Positions 33,941-42,197 of a DNA stretch of 64,000 bases are shown in pieces. Position numbers and translations under genes: made by a program. A model generated the notes under the pieces. That model ran no database searches. It was not told where the DNA came from and was given only the letters and a program-made list of their open reading frames with translations. The stretch is from contig CAJYRQ010000051.1 of NCBI GenBank assembly GCA_913777465.1, positions 1 to 64,000 of the forward strand, in the 5' to 3' direction. This DNA comes from an uncultured Chryseobacterium sp. Its GTDB lineage: Bacteria > Bacteroidota > Bacteroidia > Flavobacteriales > Weeksellaceae. How positions within the stretch are numbered: position 1 is the stretch's first letter; every line of letters begins with the position of its first letter.

Positions 33941-34495
33941 ATGAAGAAGATAATTTTGTCTACGCTGGTTCTTTTTGCTCTGGCAAGCTGTAAAAAAGAA
34001 AGCCAGGCAGCAAATGAAAATTCAGGATCAGCAGATTCTGCGGCAGTTGCTCAAAAAACGGAAACGCCCAATGTAGAATTGAAAGAAATTTCACAGCAGC
34101 AACTGGTAAGTCATTTATCCAAAAAGAACGACACCTTATATGTTACCAATTTTTTTGCGACCTGGTGCGGCCCGTGCATGATGGAAATCCCGCATTTTAA
34201 GAAGAAGATCGGCGAGCTGAATGGGAAGCCCGTGAAATTTACTTTTGTGGATATTCTCGATAAAACCGCATGGAAAGATAAAGTGCCCGCATTTGCAAAG
34301 GAAAACGGATTGGAAAACCACATCGTGTTGGTAGACGAATCTAAATTCGACAATACGTTCTTTTCCAATTTTGAAAGCTGGACGGGCAACGGGATTCCTT
34401 TTACCTATTTTAGAAAAGGGGATAAAACGGCTGAGATTGAAGGATCCATGTCCGAAGAGATGCTGAATGAAAAAATTAATTCATTCTTAAAATAA
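33941..34495 (+). CDS. TlpA-like thioredoxin-fold lipoprotein
   Basis: A 184-residue lipoprotein (lipobox LASC, Cys17) with a thioredoxin fold facing the periplasm. The active site is TWCGPC (Cys76, Cys79), preceded by strand LYVTNFFA, and the cis-Pro loop is GIPFTYF near 153. Such proteins reduce disulphides during cytochrome c maturation or protect periplasmic thiols. A Ser/Ala/Asn-rich spacer (about 18-45) separates the lipid anchor from the domain. It lies 19 bases ahead of the FecCD-type permease gene and is probably cotranscribed with it. Confidence 0.9.
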   Translation: MKKIILSTLVLFALASCKKESQAANENSGSADSAAVAQKTETPNVELKEISQQQLVSHLSKKNDTLYVTNFFATWCGPCMMEIPHFKKKIGELNGKPVKFTFVDILDKTAWKDKVPAFAKENGLENHIVLVDESKFDNTFFSNFESWTGNGIPFTYFRKGDKTAEIEGSMSEEMLNEKINSFLK

Positions 34496-34514
34496 TCTGC
34501 CTACCGTTTCAAGA

Positions 34515-35486
34515 ATGTCTTATCGATTCAAAATCCTGTGTTTATTTTTACTGATTGCGATCCTGACCATGGCAATTATTAATCTGAACACAGGATTTTT
34601 AAGTTTAAATATCAGTGACTTTTTAGGAGATGCTTCCAACAGCCAGATCGCGGAGATCCGTATCAACCGGGTCCTGGTTATGCTGCTTGCGGGAATTTCC
34701 ATTCCGACCTCCGGTTTCCTGATGCAGGAATATTTTCAGAATCCTCTGGCCGGGCCGGACATTTTGGGAATTACCTCGGTAGCCAGTTTATCGGTTGCTT
34801 TCTATATTTTTTTCTCCCACGATATTCTGCTGCCGGAATTTCTGCAGAACAGCTTTCTGAGTTTGTCGGCTATTGCCGGAAGCTTATTTCTGATGCTTGT
34901 TTTGCTCTCCATCTCGAAACGGTTTCAGGACAAATCCTACCTTGTTATTTTCGGTTTCCTGGTCTCGGCATTTGCCGGCGCTATTGTTTCGCTGCTTCAG
35001 TTTTACGCAGAAAATCAAAGTCTCAAAAATTACATCCTGTGGTCTTTCGGAGCCAATAATATGGTCTCACGGAATCAGATCTATGTTTTATCCGTTCTTA
35101 TTGCAGCCGGCTTATGGATCTGTTTCAACACCATCAAACCACTGATCGGTAATTCTCTGGGAACTTCTTATGCGCAAAGTCTGGGGGTCAATCTGAACCG
35201 CCTCAAGATCAGCATTATCGTTGCCTCTTCCCTGCTTTCAGCTTCCATGACTGCTTTTCTGGGCCCCATCCTCTTTATCGGCATTATCGTACCCCATTTC
35301 TGCCGGCTGATCTATAATCCTTCCCGGCTGTGGCAGCAGTGGATTCTGAATATGTTTCTGGGGATGCTGATGATGCTTCTGTTTTCTGTAATTGCAGAAA
35401 AAACACAGATCCCTCTGAATGTAATCAGTTCGGTATTCGGCATCCCGGTGATCCTGGTGATGCTTTTGAAACAGAATAAGGTTTAA
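34515..35486 (+). CDS. FecCD-type ABC transporter permease
   Basis: A 323-residue inner-membrane permease of the iron-siderophore/cobalamin/haem family with 9-10 helices. Family hallmarks are IRINRVLVMLLAGISIPTSGFLMQEYFQNPLAGPDILGITSVAS near 48-92 (canonical R-(I/L)-P-R...L-x-G-x-x-L-A-x-x-G-x-x-x-Q-x-x-x-x-N-P-L-A-x-P-x-x-L-G) and the cytoplasmic coupling segment LGVNLNRLK near 224. FLGPILFIGIIVPHFCRLI near 246 corresponds to the conserved Gly-x-Ile-x-Phe-x-Gly-Leu-x-x-Pro-His segment. No binding protein gene is adjacent. The ATP-binding partner is two genes downstream. Confidence 0.92.
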   Translation: MSYRFKILCLFLLIAILTMAIINLNTGFLSLNISDFLGDASNSQIAEIRINRVLVMLLAGISIPTSGFLMQEYFQNPLAGPDILGITSVASLSVAFYIFFSHDILLPEFLQNSFLSLSAIAGSLFLMLVLLSISKRFQDKSYLVIFGFLVSAFAGAIVSLLQFYAENQSLKNYILWSFGANNMVSRNQIYVLSVLIAAGLWICFNTIKPLIGNSLGTSYAQSLGVNLNRLKISIIVASSLLSASMTAFLGPILFIGIIVPHFCRLIYNPSRLWQQWILNMFLGMLMMLLFSVIAEKTQIPLNVISSVFGIPVILVMLLKQNKV

Positions 35487-35675
35487 AAGGTTGGATTTAG
35501 CTACTGATTTATTGCGTATATTTTGCATATAGTACAGACTTTAAAGACTTATATTCAAGTAATAAATATTAAATAATTTGTCATTCTACAGGAATCCAGA
35601 TTGGCTTTACAAAGATGTTTTTGATATGATAATTCAATATAAATGTATATTTTTGAAATGATTATTAATGTAAAT

Positions 35676-35951
35676 ATGATACAAAAACAACTAATCATTG
35701 CAAACATTATTTTATTTGTTGTAAGTTTTTTGTTCTTAGAGTGTTCAAAAATATTCAGAATTGATCAGGAAAAACACTGGATATACTCATTCGGTCATAA
35801 TTGGTGGTTTATAGTTGCACTACCTTCAGCAATCTGGGGATCCTTATTATCAGGAGCGTACAGTTTATGGAAAGTCAATGAGCATAAATCTCTTTATTTT
35901 ATTTTCAGTATGATTCCTCTTATCATTTTCATCCTAATTCTTTCCATTTAA
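35676..35951 (+). CDS. Small membrane protein within the FecCD/FecE locus
   Basis: A predicted 91-residue protein with three hydrophobic segments (QLIIANIILFVVSFLFLE, WWFIVALPSAIWGSLLSGAY and LYFIFSMIPLIIFILILSI). I do not recognise a family. It lies between permease and ATPase genes and ends two bases before the ATPase start, so translation is probably coupled. An ATG at 35643 would add 11 residues. I prefer 35676 because a TATTTTTG -7 box (35648-35655) overlaps the longer start. The region is more AT-rich than its neighbours, which suggests a later insertion into the transporter locus. Confidence 0.6.
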   Translation: MIQKQLIIANIILFVVSFLFLECSKIFRIDQEKHWIYSFGHNWWFIVALPSAIWGSLLSGAYSLWKVNEHKSLYFIFSMIPLIIFILILSI

Positions 35952-35953
35952 GC

Positions 35954-36877
35954 ATGCATCTACAAATCCAACAAGCAGACATCGGTTACCATACGCCCTT
36001 AATTTCAAAAGCAGATACTTATTTGAATCTGGGAGAAGTGTGCCTGCTGATTGGGAATAACGGCGTAGGAAAGACTACCCTAATCAAATCCATCCTGAAT
36101 CAGATCGCTTTACTGGGCGGAGATATTCTCATTAAAGATCAAAACATCAGGCACTTTTCAGTAAAAGAAATTGCGGAACAGATTGCCGTTGTTTTTTCCT
36201 CCGCTCCGGTACCGCAGAATTACACTGTTGAAGACCTGATTTCACTGGGAAAATACATTTATTATCCTTTTTATTTTGAACTGAAAAAAGAAGACCGCGA
36301 AGAAGTTACCGAAATCATCCGGGAACTTGATCTTTCACAGTATAAACATACTTTATTAAAAAACCTTTCGGACGGTAACCTTCAGAAAGCATTCATTGGA
36401 AGAGCAATTACCCAGAATTCCCCGATTATTATCCTGGACGAGCCTACGACCCACCTGGATGAAAAGAATAAAATCATCATTCTTAAAACCCTCAGGAAGC
36501 TGGCCAAAGAACAAAAAAAGCTGATCCTTTTCTCTTCCCATGACTGGCGGCTGGCTAAAGAATTTGCCGATAAAATCTGGTATTTAAAAGAAGGCACCTT
36601 ATATTCCGGTATTGTGGAAGATGTACTATTAAGACATGATGAACTGCTCAACCCTACTTTATTTGAGATCAATGAAAAGTTCGTACCTCCGGCCATTACA
36701 GCACCGGATGCTTATAAAGAAATGCTGTATTCTTTGCTTCAAAAAAACTTTCAGAAAGACCTGTCAAGCCTTCAATTCGAATTTCGGGATAGTATTTGGC
36801 TGATTACTATTGATTCAGCTGTACATCAATACGAATCTTTTGAAGATATTATTAAATTCGTGAAAACCATTCATTAA
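35954..36877 (+). CDS. FecE/BtuD-type ABC transporter ATP-binding protein
   Basis: A 307-residue ABC ATPase. Walker A is GNNGVGKTT near residue 34, the signature reads LSDGNLQKAFIGRAI near 139 instead of the canonical LSGGQ, Walker B is PIIILDEPTTHLD near 157-169, and the switch His is in LFSSHDW. The Q-loop region (VVFSSAPVPQNYTVEDLISLGKY) lacks the usual Leu-x-Gln motif position but retains Pro-Gln downstream. A 70-residue C-terminal extension follows the core. With the FecCD permease it should import an iron complex, haem or cobalamin. The substrate-binding protein is not in the window. Confidence 0.88.
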   Translation: MHLQIQQADIGYHTPLISKADTYLNLGEVCLLIGNNGVGKTTLIKSILNQIALLGGDILIKDQNIRHFSVKEIAEQIAVVFSSAPVPQNYTVEDLISLGKYIYYPFYFELKKEDREEVTEIIRELDLSQYKHTLLKNLSDGNLQKAFIGRAITQNSPIIILDEPTTHLDEKNKIIILKTLRKLAKEQKKLILFSSHDWRLAKEFADKIWYLKEGTLYSGIVEDVLLRHDELLNPTLFEINEKFVPPAITAPDAYKEMLYSLLQKNFQKDLSSLQFEFRDSIWLITIDSAVHQYESFEDIIKFVKTIH

Positions 36878-36903
36878 TACGGTATTTCCCTTGAATAAGT
36901 CAT

Positions 36904-37018
36904 ATATTATGCATGCATAATATTATGCTTATCATATAATTTAACGTTCTCATTTTCATTTTATTAACAAATTTTAACTCAAATAAATACTATGCATGCA
37001 TAATATTTACTAAATTTG
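36904..37018 (+). promoter_or_regulatory. MarR-gene promoter with two palindromic operators
   Basis: ATATTATGCATGCATAATAT (36904-36923) is a perfect 20-bp palindrome. A second copy of its core, TATGCATGCATA (36991-37002), extends with one mismatch over 36988-37005. This second site directly abuts the -7 box TAAATTTG (37011-37018) and occupies the expected -33 region. The two sites are about 82 bases apart centre to centre, close to eight helical turns, which could allow looping. The MarR-type protein encoded just downstream is the likely ligand. Confidence 0.75.
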
Positions 37019-37038
37019 GGTAAAACCTTTCAGTAAGA

Positions 37039-37491
37039 ATGATGGATAATAATAAAGAAAAAATAGAAAACGTAGATTTAATCTTAAAGCAGACGTGGCT
37101 GGCTGTCTCGAAAATGTACACCGAATTGGCTCAGGAGCACGATTCTACGGCGGTTCAGGCCCTTACCCTTTTAAAAATAGATCCGAAAGAAGGAACAAGA
37201 AGTACAAATCTCGGTCCGAAAATGGCAATCGAACCGACCTCCCTTACCAGGATCATCAAGCTCCTGGAAGACAACGGCTATATCTATAAAGAGAAAACGA
37301 CTACCGATAAACGTGAAGTCATCATTAAATTAACCGATAAAGGCCTGAATTCCCGAAATATGTCCAAAGAGGTTGTGGTTAACTTCAATAAGAAGGTTAT
37401 GGAGAAGATCTCACCTGAAAAGCTGGAAACTTTCAAGGAAGTCATGAGTGAAATCATGAAAATAGCGTCTGACCTCAACAACAGAAAGTAG
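37039..37491 (+). CDS. MarR-family regulator of the beta-oxidation cluster
   Basis: A 150-residue winged-helix repressor. The DNA-binding part covers about 30-110: ALTLLKIDPKEGTRSTNLGPKMAIEPTSLTRIIKLLEDNGYI gives the helix-turn-helix, and KEKTTTDKREVIIKLTDKG gives the wing with the conserved Asp-x-Arg. N- and C-terminal helices form the dimer interface. It lies 81 bases before the fadB-like gene and probably controls it, responding to an acyl-CoA or fatty acid; that is inferred from position. Two palindromes in its own promoter suggest autoregulation. A second ATG three bases downstream is an equally possible start. Confidence 0.88.
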   Translation: MMDNNKEKIENVDLILKQTWLAVSKMYTELAQEHDSTAVQALTLLKIDPKEGTRSTNLGPKMAIEPTSLTRIIKLLEDNGYIYKEKTTTDKREVIIKLTDKGLNSRNMSKEVVVNFNKKVMEKISPEKLETFKEVMSEIMKIASDLNNRK

Positions 37492-37572
37492 CCTGATCAT
37501 TCCGCTTCAAATCGTGAACGGAATTTAAGAGACACCCTATATTTTACAGATAATAACTAAAAATAAATATTA

Positions 37573-39966
37573 ATGAAAAGAAGAATCAAACACGTGACCG
37601 TTCTTGGTTCAGGGATTATGGGCAGCGGTATTGCGGCGCACTTTGCCAATATCGGCGTCCAGGTTTCGCTGCTGGACATTGTTCCTTTTGAACTGACTGA
37701 AGCAGAACAGAAGAAAGGTCTGACGAAAGATGATAAACCGGTAAGGAACAGAATCGCTTCCGAAAACTTTGAGAAACTGAAGAAAGCAAGTCCTGCCCTG
37801 CTCTACTCCCCGAAATTTGCAGAAAGGATAAGCATCGGGAACTTTGACGATGACTTGCCTAAAATAAAAAATACGGACTGGATTATTGAGGTAGTGGTTG
37901 AAAAGCTGGATATCAAGAAGTCCGTGTATGAAAAAATAGAACAATTCAGAAAACCGGGAACCTTAATTTCTTCCAATACTTCGGGAATTCCGATTCACTT
38001 TTTAACGGAAGGAAGAAGCGAAGATTTCAAACACTACTTTGCAGGAACCCACTTCTTTAATCCCGTGCGTTACCTTCCGTTGCTGGAGGTGATCCCAACC
38101 AATGATACCCTTCCGGAAGTGATTGAGTTCTACATGAATTACGGTGCAAAATTCCTCGGAAAAACAACTGTTTTGGCTAAAGATACCCCTGCGTTCATTG
38201 CCAACAGAATCGGGGTATTCTCCATGATGGACCTGCTTCATAATGTACAGAAATTAGGACTGACCGTTTCAGAAGTTGATAAGCTCACCGGTCCGGTAAT
38301 CGGCCGTCCGAAATCAGCGACCTTCAGAACGGCAGATGTGGTAGGCCTGGATACTTTGGTGATGGTAGCCAACGGCGTGCGCCAGAGCGGCGCGGAAGCG
38401 AATGATTTCAACGATGTATTTGCCCTTCCGGATTATATCCAGAAAATGGTAGACAACAAATGGCTGGGTTCCAAAACACAGCAGGGCTTCTATAAAAAGG
38501 TAAAAAATGCAGACGGGAAATCCGAAATCCATGGCTTAAATCTTGGAACCATGGAATACGAGCTGCAAGGCAAATCTTCCTTCCCGACCCTGGAACTTAC
38601 TAAAAATATAGATAAACCGATCGACCGTTTCAAAGTGTTGATCGGTGGAAAAGATAAGGCCGGAGAACTTTACAGAAAATCATTGGGTGCATTATTCGCC
38701 TATGTTTCCCACAAAGTTCCGGAAATCTCCGATGAGGTTTACAAGATCGACGATGCCATGAAGGCCGGTTTCGGTTGGGAAAACGGGCCGTTTGAAATCT
38801 GGGATGCCGTCGGCGTACAAAAAGGCATCGAGCTGGCTCAGGATGCAGGTTATGAAGTTTCCGACTGGGTTAAGAATGTCGAAACCTTCTATAAGGTAAA
38901 TGAAGAAGGACAGACCATCTATGTCGATAAAAACTCCGGGGAATACGGTAAAATTCCGGGACAGGATTCGTTCATTATTTTAGATAACATCCGGAAAAAC
39001 AAGACGCTCTGGAGCAACTCCGGAGCGGCGATCGAAGATTTAGGTGACGGTATCATCAACTTCGAGATCCGGTCTAAAATGAATTCTTTAGGCGGCGAGG
39101 TGCTTGACGGATTAAACAGAGCTATCGATCTGGCTGAAAAAGAATATGACGGCCTGGTCATCGGTAACCAAGGGACCAACTTCTCTGTTGGAGCCAATTT
39201 AGCGATGATCTTAATGATGGCCATTGAACAGGATTGGGACGATCTGAATATGGCCATTGCTTATTTCCAGAAATCCATGATGCGGGTTCGCTATTCCTCA
39301 ATTCCTGTAGTCGTTGCTCCTCACGGAATGACACTGGGCGGAGGTTGTGAAATGACGATGCACGCCGACCGCGTTGTCGCTGCTGCTGAAACTTATATCG
39401 GGCTCGTTGAAACCGGAGTCGGGGTCATTCCCGGTGGTGGCGGTACCAAAGAGCTAACCCTGAGAACATCGAGGGAATTTCATAAAGATGATGTAAAGAA
39501 CAACCGTCTTCGTGAAGCCTTCATGAACATCGCCATGGGTAAAGTGGCCACTTCCGCTTACGAGGCTTATGACATGGGCATTCTTGAGCAAGGAAAAGAT
39601 ATTGTTTCCGTAGATAAGAGAAGCCAGATCATGACCGCAAAAATGCTGGCGAAAAGCCTGGCCGAACACGGCTACACCCAACCCATCGAACAGAAGGTAA
39701 AAGTTTTGGGTAAAGATGCCCTCGGAATGTTCTATGTAGGAACCGACCAGATGCTTACCGGAAACTATATTTCCGAGCATGACAAAAAGATTGCCGATAA
39801 ACTGGCCAACGTGATGGTCGGAGGAAACCTGTCTGAAGAAACCGTGGTTACCGAGCAGTATCTGCTGAATCTTGAAAGAGAAACCTTCCTGCAGTTGTGC
39901 GGGGAAAGAAAAACGCTGGAAAGGATTCAGTACATGTTGCAGAATGGTAAGCCTTTAAGAAATTAA
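37573..39966 (+). CDS. fadB: 3-hydroxyacyl-CoA dehydrogenase / enoyl-CoA hydratase
   Basis: Bifunctional fatty acid beta-oxidation enzyme of 797 residues. It has the FadN order of domains, dehydrogenase first. The NAD-binding GSGIMGSGIAAHFANIG is at residues 12-28, and SSNTSGIPI with HFFNPVRYLPLLEVIP near 136-175 holds the catalytic His of the dehydrogenase. The crotonase part (about 490-797) carries GNQGTNFSVGANL and the oxyanion loop PHGMTLGGGCEMTMHADRVVAA near 578-599, with GLVETGVGVIPGGGGTKEL following. The gene lies between the MarR gene and thiolase. Its TAA stop shares its final A with the ATG of the decayed PutAbiC gene. Confidence 0.94.
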   Translation: MKRRIKHVTVLGSGIMGSGIAAHFANIGVQVSLLDIVPFELTEAEQKKGLTKDDKPVRNRIASENFEKLKKASPALLYSPKFAERISIGNFDDDLPKIKNTDWIIEVVVEKLDIKKSVYEKIEQFRKPGTLISSNTSGIPIHFLTEGRSEDFKHYFAGTHFFNPVRYLPLLEVIPTNDTLPEVIEFYMNYGAKFLGKTTVLAKDTPAFIANRIGVFSMMDLLHNVQKLGLTVSEVDKLTGPVIGRPKSATFRTADVVGLDTLVMVANGVRQSGAEANDFNDVFALPDYIQKMVDNKWLGSKTQQGFYKKVKNADGKSEIHGLNLGTMEYELQGKSSFPTLELTKNIDKPIDRFKVLIGGKDKAGELYRKSLGALFAYVSHKVPEISDEVYKIDDAMKAGFGWENGPFEIWDAVGVQKGIELAQDAGYEVSDWVKNVETFYKVNEEGQTIYVDKNSGEYGKIPGQDSFIILDNIRKNKTLWSNSGAAIEDLGDGIINFEIRSKMNSLGGEVLDGLNRAIDLAEKEYDGLVIGNQGTNFSVGANLAMILMMAIEQDWDDLNMAIAYFQKSMMRVRYSSIPVVVAPHGMTLGGGCEMTMHADRVVAAAETYIGLVETGVGVIPGGGGTKELTLRTSREFHKDDVKNNRLREAFMNIAMGKVATSAYEAYDMGILEQGKDIVSVDKRSQIMTAKMLAKSLAEHGYTQPIEQKVKVLGKDALGMFYVGTDQMLTGNYISEHDKKIADKLANVMVGGNLSEETVVTEQYLLNLERETFLQLCGERKTLERIQYMLQNGKPLRN

Positions 39967-40888
39967 TGAAAAAGAATGACATTGGTACAATTATTTGGGT
40001 AAGTCTCTCTTAATAAGTTTTTTAACTCTTTTATTACTATTCAAATTTAAAGACAATAATATCCTAACTTCTTTAGGCACAACTGGAGATTTTATAGGAG
40101 GCTATATTGGAACAATTATATCATTATTTGCAACTTATTTAATTTATTCAACCTATGCAAATTAAAAAAAAGAATTAAAGCTACAAAGAAACTTAATCGC
40201 TCAACAACAGTTGGAAACTACATTTTTCAATATGTTAGAAGTTCATAGAAGTATTAAAAATAATTTATCCGTAGAAATTAAAGACTTGATTACAAGACCT
40301 TACAAAATCATTTACACGCCTGAAAACATACCAATTAACATTGGCAAATTAAATAATTTTGGTAATATCAATGGTAAATTAGCATTTCAAAAGCTTCTTG
40401 AGGATTTTGAAAGACTTTATAAACATTTCCCTGCTAATGGATGGGATTATGAAGTTAACTCTGAAATTGATAAAATCATTACTGACGGAGGTTATGGACT
40501 TTTAGATGAAAAAAATGTTATCGAAAATGCAAATTCTAAAATATCTCAAATCAAAACAGTAAAATTTAAATATGATATTTTTCACGCCCAACATTTCAAT
40601 TTAGTTGGTGATTATTTAAGAAATGTTTATCATATTTTAAAATTTTTATCAGATAAGAAAAGAGATTTTTCATTAAATAAAATAAATATTGATGTGAAAA
40701 ATTACGCTGATATTTTTCAGTCTCAAATGAGTTACATGGAATTAGCTTTAATTTTTTATAACGGGTTTAAATTTAGAAAAGCAAGAAAACTTATAAAAGA
40801 ATTCAATTTTATCGAAAATGTACACCAATCAAATTTATTAATAAATGAATTTAAGATTCCATCACTTGGAAAAATAAAATCAAAGTAA
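39966..40888 (+). pseudogene. Decayed PutAbiC-type phage abortive-infection gene
   Basis: The intact C-terminal part (from about 40166) reads ETTFFNMLEVHRSIKNNL, then YDIFHAQHFNLVGDYLRNVYHILKFL and QMSYMELALIFYNGFKF. This is the pattern of the 'putative phage abortive infection' (PutAbiC) family. Its N-terminal part exists but is broken. ATG at 39966 opens MKKNDIGTIIWVSLS and stops at 40011-40013. In the frame starting TTA at 40010 follows LISFLTLLLLFKFKDNN, GTTGDFIGGYIGTIISLF and YLIYSTYAN, ending at TAA 40163-40165, after which the same frame runs on to 40888. Restoring one T near 40010 and one sense codon at 40163 would give one protein with two N-terminal membrane helices. AT-rich compared with neighbours. 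A truncated product from TTG 40211 is possible. Confidence 0.75.
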
Positions 40889-40900
40889 AAAAATAAAAAT

Positions 40901-42082
40901 ATGTCAAAACAAGCATATATAGTAAAAGGATTCAGAACCGCCGTCGGAAAAGCGCCAAAAGGGAGCTTACGGTTTACAAGACCCGACGTAATGGCCGCTA
41001 CGGTGATTGAAAAATTAATGGCCGAACTTCCGCAGCTGGATAAAAACAGGGTCGATGACCTGATCGTGGGAAATGCCATGCCGGAAGCCGAACAGGGACT
41101 GAACGTAGCCCGTCTGATTTCCCTGATGGGATTGAATACCGACAAAGTTCCGGGTGTTACCGTCAACCGGTATTGTGCCTCAGGAAGTGAAGCGATTGCC
41201 ATTGCTTCCGCAAAAATCCAGGCCGGAATGGCCGACTGTATCATTGCCGGCGGTACGGAGTCCATGTCTTATATTCCGATGGGCGGTTACAAGCCGGTTC
41301 CGGAAACGGATATTGCCAGAACCAATCCCGATTATTACTGGGGCATGGGTTATACGGCAGAAGAAGTGGCCAAACAATACAATATTACCAGAGAAGAGCA
41401 GGATGCATTTGCGTTTGACTCCCACAGGAAAGCTTTGAAAGCGAACCAGGAAGGCCGTTTTGCGAGTCAGATCGTTCCGATCCCCGTAGAATATAATTTT
41501 CTGGATGAAAACCAGAAAATACAGACCAGGAAGTTTGACTTTGCCGTGGATGAAGGCCCAAGAGCGGATACTTCCCTGGAAGGTCTAGCGAAATTAAAGC
41601 CCGTTTTTGCGAATGGCGGAAGCGTGACGGCAGGAAACTCGTCGCAGATGAGTGACGGGGCAGCTTTCGTTGTAGTAATGAGCGAAGAAATGGTAAAAGA
41701 ACTGGGTATACAGCCGGAAGCCAGGCTGGTTTCTTATGCGGCAGCCGGTCTGGAACCAAGGATTATGGGAATGGGTCCGCTCTATGCAATTCCGAAAGCC
41801 TTAAAACAGGCCGGACTGGAACTGAAAGACATCGAACTGATTGAGATGAATGAAGCTTTTGCTTCCCAATCCGTAGCCATTAAAAAGGAACTGGATTTAA
41901 ATCCTGAGATCTTAAATGTTAACGGAGGTGCCATTGCACTGGGCCATCCGCTGGGATGTACCGGAACCAAGCTGACGGTTCAGCTGCTGGACGAAATGAG
42001 AAAACGCGGAAACAAATATGGCCTGGTGACCATGTGCGTAGGAACCGGCCAGGGAGCGGCTAGTGTTTTTGAGTTGCTTTAA
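40901..42082 (+). CDS. fadA: Acetyl-CoA C-acyltransferase (3-ketoacyl-CoA thiolase)
   Basis: Cleaves 3-ketoacyl-CoA to acetyl-CoA and a shortened acyl-CoA, the last step of beta-oxidation. The 393-residue protein has all thiolase landmarks. The nucleophile Cys92 lies in VTVNRYCASGSEAI, the covering loop at GGTESMSYIPMGG, His349 in NGGAIALGHPLGCTG and the second active-site Cys379 in MCVGTGQG. It begins 12 bases after the PutAbiC pseudogene, which separates it from its natural partner fadB. Translation of fadA may now depend on read-through transcription across the decayed gene or on a promoter inside it. Confidence 0.95.
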   Translation: MSKQAYIVKGFRTAVGKAPKGSLRFTRPDVMAATVIEKLMAELPQLDKNRVDDLIVGNAMPEAEQGLNVARLISLMGLNTDKVPGVTVNRYCASGSEAIAIASAKIQAGMADCIIAGGTESMSYIPMGGYKPVPETDIARTNPDYYWGMGYTAEEVAKQYNITREEQDAFAFDSHRKALKANQEGRFASQIVPIPVEYNFLDENQKIQTRKFDFAVDEGPRADTSLEGLAKLKPVFANGGSVTAGNSSQMSDGAAFVVVMSEEMVKELGIQPEARLVSYAAAGLEPRIMGMGPLYAIPKALKQAGLELKDIELIEMNEAFASQSVAIKKELDLNPEILNVNGGAIALGHPLGCTGTKLTVQLLDEMRKRGNKYGLVTMCVGTGQGAASVFELL

Positions 42083-42197
42083 TTAAAAAAAGAAGAAAAA
42101 CAGATCAGGCAGAGGTAAAATCATTTAGCTTTTATTGTGGATGAAAAGCGGTTGTTTCTGCATTGATAATTTAAAATTAAAATAAAAACAGTATTAA

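Noticed and set aside
35238..35528. A His/Lys-rich 96-codon minus-strand frame over the end of the permease gene
   Set aside because: It is antisense to conserved permease sequence and has no supporting signals.
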